DNA from: Oscillospiraceae bacterium
GTDB lineage: Bacteria; Bacillota; Clostridia; Oscillospirales; CAG-272
Direction of reading: 5' to 3'
Assembly (NCBI GenBank): GCA_015064185.1
Contig: SVSS01000003.1
Location: 175,791 to 215,309 of the forward strand
Length of the DNA: 39,519 bases
Part shown: piece after piece, positions 1 to 6,870 of the stretch
Position numbering within the stretch: position 1 is the stretch's first letter
Layout: each line of letters opens with the position of its first letter
Notes under the pieces: model-generated
Databases searched by the model: none
The model's input: the letters and a program-made list of their open reading frames with translations, nothing else
What the model was told of the DNA's origin: nothing
Translations under genes and position numbers: made by a program

Positions 1-16
1 AGAGGTTGGTGAATTT

Positions 17-82
17 GCTTTTCGCGGATGCGAAAAGCAAAGAGGAAGGGGAGCCCTTTTGCAAAAGGGTTCCCCTTCCTCT
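17..82. terminator. Two stacked hairpins downstream of asd
   Basis: Two hairpins lie beyond the asd stop codon. Positions 17-38 form a perfect 9-bp stem with a 4-nt loop. Positions 41-82 form a long stem (41-52 with 71-82, then 54-60 with 63-69). Thymine-rich sequence follows on the plus side (from 81) and a short T run on the minus side, so this is probably a terminator for asd and perhaps bidirectional. The gene to the left lies outside the window. Confidence 0.6.
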
Positions 83-103
83 TTATCTTTCTCGTTTCAT
101 CGA

Positions 104-1180
104 TCAGTCAAAATAACCTTCTCTGTGCAGAAGCTCTGCGATGAGAACCGCACCGCCTGCGGCACCGCGCAGGGTGTTGTGAGAAAGGCCTACAAACTTG
201 TAATCGTAAACGCTATCCTCACGCAGTCTGCCCACAGTTACGCCCATGCCGCCGTAGATGTCGCGATCAAGCGCGGCTTGGGGACGGTTATCCTCCTCAA
301 AGTAGGTGATAAACTGCTCGGGCGCGTGGGGGAGCTGCAGCTCCTGAGGCTTGCCCTTAAAGTTTTTCCAAGCGGCAAGAATTTGCTCCTTGGTGGGCTT
401 TTTGCGGAATTTTACAAACACGGCGGCGGTGTGACCGTCGGTTACAGGTACGCGAATGCACTGGGTGGTAATGGTGATGCCATTGCACTTTACGATCTCA
501 CCGTTCTTTACCTCGCCCCAAACGCGCAGGGGCTCCTGCTCGCTCTTTTCCTCCTCGCCTCCGATGAAGGGAATGACGTTATCGATCATTTCGGGCCATT
601 CCTTAAAGGTCTTACCCGCACCGGAGATTGCCTGATAGGTGGTAGCCACTACCTCGTAGGGCTCAAACTCTAAAAGAGCGGTAAGGGCGGGCACGTAGGA
701 CTGGATCGAGCAGTTGGGCTTAACGGCAACAAAGCCGCGCTTGGTGCCAAGACGCTTTCTTTGCGCCTCGATCACAGCGAGGTGTGCGTCGTTGATCTCC
801 GGAATCACCATCGGCACGTCGGGTGTCCAGCGGTGTGCGGAGTTGTTGGATACTACGGGGATCTCTGCCTTAGCATACGCATCCTCAAGGGCGCGGATAT
901 CCTCTTTTTTCATATCTACTGCACAGAACACCATGCTGCAAAGCGCCTTCATCTCCTCGATGTTAGCGGCATCATGTACCACCATATCGGCGGCGTATGC
1001 GGGCATGGGGGTCTTCAGCTTCCAACGGTCGCCTACTGCCTCGCGGTAGGTTTTGCCGGCAGAGCGTGCAGAAGCTGCAAGTGCGGTTACTTCAAAATAA
1101 GGGTGATGATCAAGCAGGGTGAGAAAACGCTGTCCCACCATACCCGTGGCGCCAATTACGCCAACCTTACGTTTTGTCAT
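104..1180 (-). CDS. asd: Aspartate-semialdehyde dehydrogenase
   Basis: Converts L-aspartyl-4-phosphate to L-aspartate-4-semialdehyde with NADPH, the branch point to lysine/diaminopimelate, threonine and methionine; cytosolic. The 358-aa protein has the NADP-binding loop GATGMVGQR at residues 10-18, the catalytic cysteine in KPNC (C157) and the acid/base histidine in the RVPVTDGH segment (H250). Length and the KPNCSIQ context match the archaeal/fungal-type branch better than the roughly 330-370-aa classical enzyme of E. coli. The start is supported by AAAGGAG 8 nt upstream and by a promoter at 1218-1246. Transcribed alone, downstream of and parallel to rsmI. I saw no lysine riboswitch in the 82-nt leader. 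Confidence 0.93.
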   Translation of the reverse strand: MTKRKVGVIGATGMVGQRFLTLLDHHPYFEVTALAASARSAGKTYREAVGDRWKLKTPMPAYAADMVVHDAANIEEMKALCSMVFCAVDMKKEDIRALEDAYAKAEIPVVSNNSAHRWTPDVPMVIPEINDAHLAVIEAQRKRLGTKRGFVAVKPNCSIQSYVPALTALLEFEPYEVVATTYQAISGAGKTFKEWPEMIDNVIPFIGGEEEKSEQEPLRVWGEVKNGEIVKCNGITITTQCIRVPVTDGHTAAVFVKFRKKPTKEQILAAWKNFKGKPQELQLPHAPEQFITYFEEDNRPQAALDRDIYGGMGVTVGRLREDSVYDYKFVGLSHNTLRGAAGGAVLIAELLHREGYFD

Positions 1181-1217
1181 GGTAAATCTCCTTTGAGAAA
1201 ATCAAAATAATAAACAA

Positions 1218-1246
1218 ATTGTAGCATACAGTGTATAAAAAATCAA
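1218..1246 (-). promoter_or_regulatory. Sigma-A-type promoter of asd
   Basis: On the minus strand, TTGATT (1246-1241) is separated by 17 nt from TACAAT (1223-1218). This lies just upstream of the asd ribosome binding site and gives asd a start of its own, separate from rsmI. Confidence 0.6.
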
Positions 1247-1262
1247 GAGGTTTTTCGTGATT

Positions 1263-2129
1263 TTATTGATGTAAAATGCGGTAAAGCTCATTTTTTTGCA
1301 TACCGCGCTCCTTTGCTGCCGCTTTTATGGCATTCATGCGGGTCATGCCCTGCTTTTCATAATATGCAACGTGGTCGGCAGGGGAGAGCGCGAGCAGGGG
1401 GGAGGTGGGCTGTTCTACTGCTTTTCTGTCGCCGCCTGCCACGATCAGCACGTATTCACCGCGCGGGTCGGTTTCGCTGTAATGGGCAATGGCGCCCCCG
1501 ATAGTGGTGCGCAGGATCTCCTCGTTTCGCTTGGTCAGCTCGCGGCAAAGTGCAATATCGCGCGTTTCGCCAAAAACTGACAAAAAGGTATCCAGCGTTT
1601 CGCAAAGGCGGTGCGGTGCTTCATGAAAGATCATGGTGCGTTCCTCATTTTTTAAAGCCTCAAGGCGCAGGCGAAGGTCCTTTTTTTCGCGCGGCAAAAA
1701 GCCCTCAAAGCAAAAGCGCGCGGTGGGAAGACCCGAAAGCGCAAGCGCGGTAAGACCTGCGCAGCAGCCGGGAACCGCGGTGACGGGAACGCCCGCCTTT
1801 GCGGCAAGCGCTACCAGATCCTCACCGGGGTCGCTGATAGCAGGTGTGCCTGCATCGGTTACCAGCGCGCAGCTCTCGCCAGAAAGCAAGCGCTCTACGA
1901 TCACGGGGCCGCGCTCGCGGCGGTTGTGGTCGTGATAGGAAACAAGGGGGCGCGAGATGCCAAATGCGGCAAGGAGTCTTGCGGTGTTGCGGGTATCCTC
2001 TGCCGCGATAAAGTCAACCTCGGCAAGCGTTTTCTTGGCGCGCTCCGAGAGATCGGCAAGATTGCCGATCGGCGTGGCGACCAAATAGAGCGTGCCGCCC
2101 ATAATGCGGTTTTTTTCTTCGTTTGACAT
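1263..2129 (-). CDS. rsmI: 16S rRNA (cytidine1402-2'-O)-methyltransferase RsmI
   Basis: SAM-dependent methyltransferase that 2'-O-methylates C1402 of 16S rRNA in the decoding centre (family knowledge). The 288-aa protein begins, after a nine-residue lead, with the tetrapyrrole-methylase-fold signature LYLVATPIGNL, followed by AAEDTR, SYHDHNR, VTDAGTPAISDPGE and the PGCCAGLTAL loop, all typical of RsmI. The C-terminal helix-rich tail ends in an ELYRILHQ-like segment, as in Firmicute homologues. The first ATG is preceded by AAAGGA about 9 nt upstream. It is divergent from the amidase gene across an 82-nt gap. Confidence 0.93.
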   Translation of the reverse strand: MSNEEKNRIMGGTLYLVATPIGNLADLSERAKKTLAEVDFIAAEDTRNTARLLAAFGISRPLVSYHDHNRRERGPVIVERLLSGESCALVTDAGTPAISDPGEDLVALAAKAGVPVTAVPGCCAGLTALALSGLPTARFCFEGFLPREKKDLRLRLEALKNEERTMIFHEAPHRLCETLDTFLSVFGETRDIALCRELTKRNEEILRTTIGGAIAHYSETDPRGEYVLIVAGGDRKAVEQPTSPLLALSPADHVAYYEKQGMTRMNAIKAAAKERGMQKNELYRILHQ

Positions 2130-2211
2130 GGAGCGATCCTTTCTTGCGCGGTGACACGGCGTGCCCTTGCAGCATAAGATAATTGTGAGAACTTTTGGAA
2201 AGGGTGAGCGA

Positions 2212-2778
2212 ATGGCAATTAAAATTTATATCGACCAGGGGCATAACCCCGTCAATCCCAATGCGGGTGCCGAGGGCAACGGACTTCGGGAGCAAAACAT
2301 CGTTTACCGCATTGGGCAGGAGCTTGCCACGCTGCTGCGACAAAGCGGAAACTATGAGGTGCGCCTTTCCCGTCCTACGGCACAAACACAGCTCGGTACA
2401 TCCAATGCCACCAGCCTGCGTGTGCGCACAAGCGAGGCGAACAATTGGGGGGCGAACTATTTTATCAGCCTGCACACGAATGCCTCCGAGCTTGCCGCCG
2501 CTACGGGAAGTGAAGCGTTTGTATTTTCACTTGGCGGTGTGGCGGATGCACTTGCAAGTGATATCTTGGCGGCATTGCAGCGCGAAACGGGGCTTGCCAA
2601 TCGTGGCGTGTTTGCGCGCCCCTCGCTATACGTATTAAAGCGCACCAACATGCCAGCCACGTTGCTTGAGCTTGGTTTTATCACCAACGCGCGTGATGCG
2701 CGCTTGATGAACGAGGAGCCGCAGCTGTTCGCCAGAGGCATTTATGAGGGGATCGTGGCATATACGGGCTTGGCGTAG
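2212..2778 (+). CDS. N-acetylmuramoyl-L-alanine amidase (Amidase_3)
   Basis: Zinc amidase expected to cleave the MurNAc-L-Ala bond of peptidoglycan. The 188-aa protein is a bare Amidase_3 domain. Candidate zinc ligands are H11 (DQGHN), E27 (REQNIVY) and H88 (ISLHTN), and the catalytic glutamate is E153 (LLELGF). There is no signal peptide, membrane segment or wall-binding domain, so export is unexplained; endolysin-like or sporulation/germination amidases can look like this. I start it at 2212, where AAAGGG lies about 8 nt upstream and the protein begins directly at the first beta strand. An in-frame ATG at 2161 would add 17 residues with no homology and no ribosome binding site. Convergent with trmN6 (30-nt gap, no clear terminator). 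Confidence 0.85.
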   Translation: MAIKIYIDQGHNPVNPNAGAEGNGLREQNIVYRIGQELATLLRQSGNYEVRLSRPTAQTQLGTSNATSLRVRTSEANNWGANYFISLHTNASELAAATGSEAFVFSLGGVADALASDILAALQRETGLANRGVFARPSLYVLKRTNMPATLLELGFITNARDARLMNEEPQLFARGIYEGIVAYTGLA

Positions 2779-2808
2779 CGAGATAAGCACCAAACGTGAG
2801 AAACGGTA

Positions 2809-3564
2809 TCAAAAAATGCCGTTGTTGTAGATCTCCTGTGCCCGTGCTGAAAGTGCGGGGTCACCTGCGCTATCGTGCAAAAACAGAGGTGGCAGCACCA
2901 TGAGCCCCTCGCCTGCACCCTTTTTGGCTTCAAGCAAGACCATGGAAGGAGCGGTAGTTGGGTTATCGTGTACGAAAATCATGCGCTTGGGCGCCAATTT
3001 ATTCATGTGCAGTGCCGCAAAAAGGCTTTCCAGCCGATCGGGGCGGTAAACCGTGTAAAAAAGCCCACCGTATTTTAGGCACCTTGCGGCAGCTGCCGCA
3101 AAATCGGCAATGCCGCCGTCGGTTTCGTGGCGCGCGGTCTGCTTGGCACTGTGAGGGGAAGCGAGGCCCGAATCAACGCGCATATAGGGGGGGTTAGCAA
3201 ACACGGCGCCAACCTCGCCGCCAAGTGTGGCGGCACTCAAGCGGCGCACATCGTTTTGCTGCACGGTAATACGGTCCGTCAGGTGGTTCAGGGCGATGTT
3301 TCGCGCCGTTAGCTTCGCCATTTCGGGTTGTATTTCGATCGCTGTTATGTGAGAAAATCTCCCACGGGCGGCTGCTAAAAGCGAAATGATGCCGTTGCCG
3401 CAGCCAAGCTCCACAGCGCGCTCGCGCGGCGCGGGGCGCAAAAAGGCAGAGAGCAAAAAAGCATCGGTGCCAAAGGCAAGCGCGTTTTTCTTTTGTATGA
3501 GAGAGAGCTTTTCGTTAACCTCATCTACGCGCTCATCGGCGGCAAGAGGAATATCGTGATACAT
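2809..3564 (-). CDS. tRNA1(Val) (adenine(37)-N6)-methyltransferase family (TrmN6/YfiC-like)
   Basis: SAM-dependent N6-adenine methyltransferase of the TrmN6 family. In E. coli the relative methylates A37 of tRNA1(Val); the substrate here is inferred. The 251-aa protein has motif I ELGCGNG (residues 52-58) and the catalytic NPPY motif (124-127), diagnostic of N6-amino methylation. The start has AAAAAGGAG 5 nt upstream. Just ahead of it is a small hairpin (about 3577-3592, AGTGC/GCACT). In many Clostridia and Bacilli this gene sits beside rsmI in a ricT/holB neighbourhood; here the same set is present but split by the amidase and a ferredoxin. Confidence 0.88.
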   Translation of the reverse strand: MYHDIPLAADERVDEVNEKLSLIQKKNALAFGTDAFLLSAFLRPAPRERAVELGCGNGIISLLAAARGRFSHITAIEIQPEMAKLTARNIALNHLTDRITVQQNDVRRLSAATLGGEVGAVFANPPYMRVDSGLASPHSAKQTARHETDGGIADFAAAAARCLKYGGLFYTVYRPDRLESLFAALHMNKLAPKRMIFVHDNPTTAPSMVLLEAKKGAGEGLMVLPPLFLHDSAGDPALSARAQEIYNNGIF

Positions 3565-3613
3565 AGTACTCCTTTTTAGTGCTTTATGGCACTTATCTCA
3601 CTTGCAAGGTTTA

Positions 3614-3647
3614 GCCGCACGGATGTCAAGCCCATAAGCCGTGCGGT
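3614..3647. other. Inverted repeat between ferredoxin and trmN6
   Basis: CCGCACGG at 3615-3622 is exactly inverted at 3639-3646, with a 16-nt spacer. No T tract follows on the minus strand, so it is not a standard terminator. It could be a second hairpin protecting the ferredoxin mRNA end or part of the trmN6 leader. Confidence 0.4.
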
Positions 3648-3657
3648 TATAAAAGTA

Positions 3658-3683
3658 GCGCGAAGCGGGGTTCCGCTTCGCGC
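3658..3683. terminator. Terminator after the ferredoxin gene
   Basis: An 11-bp perfect stem (3658-3668 with 3673-3683) with a 4-nt loop. On the plus side it is followed by CGCTTTTTT, and on the minus side by TACTTTTAT, so it can work in both directions. It lies 20 nt past the ferredoxin stop codon and explains why trmN6 is probably not co-transcribed efficiently. Confidence 0.75.
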
Positions 3684-3702
3684 CGCTTTTTTGGCGTATG
3701 GA

Positions 3703-3873
3703 TTATTCAGCCTGGGGAGCGCCAACAGGGCAAACACCCTCGCAAGCGCCGCACTCTACGCAAAGATCAGCGTCGATCTCGTATTTGTCAGCACCCTCTT
3801 TGATTGCCTCAACAGGGCATTCAGACTGGCATGCGCCGCAGGAAATGCAAGCATCGGTAATTTTGTAAGCCAT
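3703..3873 (-). CDS. 2[4Fe-4S] ferredoxin, 56 aa
   Basis: Small bacterial-type (clostridial) ferredoxin, an electron carrier in the cytosol. The 56-aa protein starts MAYKITDACISCG and carries two CxxCxxCxxxCP motifs (ISCGACQSECP and VECGACEGVCP), giving eight cysteines for two cubane clusters. This is the usual length for the clostridial family. The ATG is preceded by ACGGAGG 9 nt upstream, and a good promoter with an overlapping palindrome lies further up. It is transcribed as a single gene, ending in the hairpin at 3658-3683. It sits between ricT and trmN6 but has its own control signals. Confidence 0.95.
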   Translation of the reverse strand: MAYKITDACISCGACQSECPVEAIKEGADKYEIDADLCVECGACEGVCPVGAPQAE

Positions 3874-3905
3874 GATAAGTACCTCCGTAAAAATTGTATC
3901 ACATG

Positions 3906-3949
3906 ATGATACGATGATATCATTGTATCATATTTTTTAAAAAATGCAA
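3906..3949 (-). promoter_or_regulatory. Ferredoxin promoter with overlapping 26-bp palindrome
   Basis: On the minus strand, TTGCAT (3949-3944) is followed after 16 nt by TACAAT (3927-3922). A 26-bp palindrome with one mismatched pair (3906-3931) covers the -10 box and the likely start site. A further GTATCA half-site at 3896-3901 sits downstream. This arrangement is what a repressor operator would look like; the regulator is unknown. Confidence 0.6.
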
Positions 3950-4025
3950 CCGTTTTTGACAAAAAAGTTTGAATAAATTTTTGCAAGACCTGTTTTAATT
4001 ATACACGCTTGTCTGTGGCATATCC

Positions 4026-5498
4026 TTATTGCTGCTCGGTTCCCTCAGGGTTTGCTTTAACTTGAACAGTAAGCGTGTCACGGTGATAGGCGGTAGGGGC
4101 TGCGTCGGGGGCGCTGTCAAGGCGAACCTTTACCATGCCCGAAAGAGGAGCTGCCTCAACTACGGTGCCAAGCCCATCGGGTGTTGTCACACGGGTGTCC
4201 TTTTTGGGGGTAAGCGCCATTTCAGCGGCATAGCTCTCGTGCTCGTAGCGCAGGCAGCACATAAGGCGTCCGCAGCAGCCCGAGATCTTTGAGGTGTTGA
4301 TAGAAAGGCCTTGCTCCTTTGCCATCTTCACCGATACCTGACCGAAATCGGACAGGAACGTGGTGCAGCAGAAGGGTCTGCCACACATGCCAAGTCCGCC
4401 AATGAGGCGCGATTCATCGCGGATGCCGATCTGACGGAGCTCGATCCTTGTGCGGAACAGGCCCGCAAGGTCACGCACCAATTCGCGGAAATCCACGCGT
4501 CCCTCGGCAGTGAAATAGAAGAGCAGCTTGGAGTTATCAAAGGTGTACTGTGCATCGACCAAATTCATATCGAGCTTGTGTGCCGCAATTTTTTCGGCGC
4601 AGGCCTTTAATGCCTCTGCCTCCTTGATACGGTTTTCGGTATTGTGCGCGGTATCCTCCTTGGTGGCACGGCGCAAAACCGAGCGCAGGGGCTGTACGAT
4701 ATCCTTTTCTGCCATTCTGCGGTTCAGCATGACGACCTCGCCGTATTCCGCGCCGCGTGCGGTATCTACGATTGCTGCCTCACCGATGCGAAAGCGTTCG
4801 CCGTTGGGGGCAAAAAAGTAGACCTTGCCCGCCCCTCTGAAGCGTACGCCAATGACCTCGACAGCCTTGCCGTCGGGCACGGGGAAGCCGCAGGGCACAT
4901 CCTCAACCAAATATGCGGCGGTGGCAATGTCCACCTCGAATTCCTTGGTGCTTACCGCATCACTCTCTGCCAGCTTTTTCTCTGCCATTGCAACAGGAGA
5001 GAGGAAGGAGAGCGTAGAGGGGGTAGAGAATTGCGCATCAAGCTCGCGCTGCAGGGATTCGCTGATCTCGGGCTTAGCGGGGGCAGCGGGTGCCTGCTGC
5101 GGCTTTGCTTCGACATGACGGCTCTGCTTGTCATTATGGTGACGGCGATCTCTGCGATCCCCACGGTGCTTTGCGTTTTTCTCCTCGCCTGCGGGCTTTT
5201 GCGGTGTGGAAGGAGTGTTCTTGTTAGCGTTTCTCTGCTCGGCGTTTTGCGTGTTGGGGGCAGAATGTCCGCGGCCGTGACGGTTGCCTCTGTGACGGTT
5301 GCGTCTTTTGGCGTTGCCGTTGCCGTGTGCTTGCCCATTGCCCTCCTCGCGAGGGGCGGCCTTTTCGGGCGTGCGCGCTTCCGCCGCTTCTTGGCGCGGC
5401 TGGTTATGCTGGTTGCCGGGGATGATAAAATTGCCGGGGCGAACCGAAATGCGGGCTTCGCCCTCCTTTTTTTCTGTTTTTTTCTTTTGTTTTTCCAT
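4026..5498 (-). CDS. ricT: PSP1/RicT (YaaT) family protein with long basic N-terminal extension
   Basis: Homologue of B. subtilis YaaT/RicT, a subunit of the RicAFT complex that carries iron-sulfur clusters and steers RNase Y (family knowledge). The 490-aa protein has a PSP1 region from about residue 185 to 470. The conserved cysteine set is C372, C377, C378, C408, C409, C414 and C415, in the contexts MCGRPFCC and SGCCGRLMCC. Residues 25-145 are low-complexity and rich in N, R, H, Q and K, with an RNRHRGNRHGRGH-like stretch, so the protein is almost twice the size of the Bacillus one. This extension resembles disordered RNA-binding tails. It is 36 nt downstream of holB, the classical holB-yaaT pair, and is preceded by GGGAG. 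Confidence 0.88.
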   Translation of the reverse strand: MEKQKKKTEKKEGEARISVRPGNFIIPGNQHNQPRQEAAEARTPEKAAPREEGNGQAHGNGNAKRRNRHRGNRHGRGHSAPNTQNAEQRNANKNTPSTPQKPAGEEKNAKHRGDRRDRRHHNDKQSRHVEAKPQQAPAAPAKPEISESLQRELDAQFSTPSTLSFLSPVAMAEKKLAESDAVSTKEFEVDIATAAYLVEDVPCGFPVPDGKAVEVIGVRFRGAGKVYFFAPNGERFRIGEAAIVDTARGAEYGEVVMLNRRMAEKDIVQPLRSVLRRATKEDTAHNTENRIKEAEALKACAEKIAAHKLDMNLVDAQYTFDNSKLLFYFTAEGRVDFRELVRDLAGLFRTRIELRQIGIRDESRLIGGLGMCGRPFCCTTFLSDFGQVSVKMAKEQGLSINTSKISGCCGRLMCCLRYEHESYAAEMALTPKKDTRVTTPDGLGTVVEAAPLSGMVKVRLDSAPDAAPTAYHRDTLTVQVKANPEGTEQQ

Positions 5499-5534
5499 TG
5501 TTTACTCCCAGCCCTCGGGGTTGCCGAGGGAGTA

Positions 5535-6581
5535 TTATGTGGTGAATAGCTGTGCCTGCAGCTGTGTGAGCGTTAGGCGCACGTTTGCGTTTGCGGCAAG
5601 TGCTTCCTTTGCCTCCTCAACGGCACGGGAAATGAGAAGCAGTCTTGCGGTGGTAAAGGATGCGGCAAGCTCGGTCGCTTGCTCGCGGTTGGTGAAGAAA
5701 AGCAGGGGCGCGTGCTCGGTGCGAGAGAGCAAGGTGAGGTCACGCAGCGCAAGTAAAAGCGTTGTCAGGCGCGCGCTTAACTCATCGCGGGCGGTGCCAA
5801 GTGAGCGAAGCAGCAAAAAGAGCTCATCCTGCCCTGCGTGCGCGGCAAGCAAACGAAGCATTCTTTCAGCATCCTCTTTTTGTTGCATCAGCGGCGCGCG
5901 CTTTTGCGGGTCAAGCAGTGTCAGTGCTTTGCCGACCGACCCTGCCGAGAGGGTAAGCAGCGCTTCAAATTCCTCAGGACGCTCGCGCAGCAGTGCGGGA
6001 GCACCGCCGGCAATGCCGACGGGCGAGGTCGTAAGAAAGTGTTGCATGTCATTACGGTCAAGCGGCTGTAAGCGAAAGATGGGCGCACGGGAGCGCACGG
6101 TTTCAAGCAGTGCCCCGGCATCCTCCGAGAGCAGCAGGAAAAGCACAAAGGCGGGTGGCTCCTCAAGGGTAAGCAGCAGGGCGTTTTGCGCCTGCTTGGT
6201 CATGGTATGCGCATCCTCTATAATATAGACCTTTATGTCAAGGTCGTTGGGTACGGTCGCGATCCCCTCTCGCAGGGCTCTGACGGTATCCACGCTCATG
6301 GTGGCGCGCCCCTCGGGCTTTGCAACGGTAATTACATCCACACAGTTGCCGACTGCAATCTTGCGGCAAGATTTGCAGATGCCGCAGGGCAGGGGATGGG
6401 TGCTGCTTTTGCGGTTTTCGCAAGCAGCCGCCATTGCGATTTGACGGGCAAGCAAGTGCTTGCCAAAGCCATTATCGCCCTCTAAAATATAGGCATGAGA
6501 AAAGGAGCCCTCATAAAATTCCGCACCGATGCGGCGGCGCAGCGACTCGTTGCCGCAAATGCCGGGAAAAAAAGATTTCAT
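5535..6581 (-). CDS. holB: DNA polymerase III delta' subunit
   Basis: AAA+-fold clamp-loader subunit that helps load the beta sliding clamp at primed DNA. The 348-aa protein has a degenerate P-loop (GDNGFGKHLL, residues 35-44; the catalytic GKT/S is altered, as usual for delta'), a four-cysteine zinc module (C66, C69, C72, C80), and the sensor region EDAHTMTKQAQNALL with a LEEPP motif. The C-terminal half is helical and divergent, as in the family. AAGGAGG precedes the ATG by 9 nt. It heads a two-gene unit with ricT behind a consensus promoter and is divergent from glgB. Confidence 0.88.
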   Translation of the reverse strand: MKSFFPGICGNESLRRRIGAEFYEGSFSHAYILEGDNGFGKHLLARQIAMAAACENRKSSTHPLPCGICKSCRKIAVGNCVDVITVAKPEGRATMSVDTVRALREGIATVPNDLDIKVYIIEDAHTMTKQAQNALLLTLEEPPAFVLFLLLSEDAGALLETVRSRAPIFRLQPLDRNDMQHFLTTSPVGIAGGAPALLRERPEEFEALLTLSAGSVGKALTLLDPQKRAPLMQQKEDAERMLRLLAAHAGQDELFLLLRSLGTARDELSARLTTLLLALRDLTLLSRTEHAPLLFFTNREQATELAASFTTARLLLISRAVEEAKEALAANANVRLTLTQLQAQLFTT

Positions 6582-6628
6582 TGCGCACGCCTCCTTCTTT
6601 GCGATAAGGCAGATACCTTCAAAATATT

Positions 6629-6657
6629 ATTATAGCAAAATAAATTTATAATGTCAA
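6629..6657 (-). promoter_or_regulatory. Consensus promoter of holB-ricT
   Basis: A perfect sigma-A consensus on the minus strand: TTGACA (6657-6652), 17-nt spacer, TATAAT (6634-6629), about 50 nt upstream of holB. The 289-nt divergent region 6582-6870 otherwise holds only the glgB promoter and AT-rich DNA. Confidence 0.8.
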
Positions 6658-6790
6658 TCCCGTAAGGAAAGGAAGTTTATTGCAAGCTTCTTCGCTATCA
6701 AGAGTTGCTTTTTTGTGGAAAAAAGTAGAAATTTTTCCAAAAAAATGCAAAATTTGTTGAATTTACTCACATAAAGTGTTCCGAAAAATC

Positions 6791-6819
6791 TTGCCTTTCC
6801 AAGGTGTATATGTTATAAT
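6791..6819 (+). promoter_or_regulatory. Promoter of the glycogen operon
   Basis: TTGCCT (6791-6796), 17-nt spacer, TATAAT (6814-6819), about 50 nt upstream of glgB. It is the only strong promoter found ahead of the seven co-directional genes up to 17445. Confidence 0.7.
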
Positions 6820-6870
6820 ATAGTCAGGTATAGATTGTACCGATTTGTCAAGATGAAACGAGGTGATCAC

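Noticed and set aside
1181-1262. Lysine riboswitch or T-box ahead of asd
   Set aside because: The leader after the promoter is only about 30 nt before the ribosome binding site, too short and without the needed stems.
2161-2211. Upstream in-frame ATG extending the amidase by 17 residues
   Set aside because: There is no ribosome binding site there, while a well-spaced one precedes 2212, and the extension has no homology to the domain.
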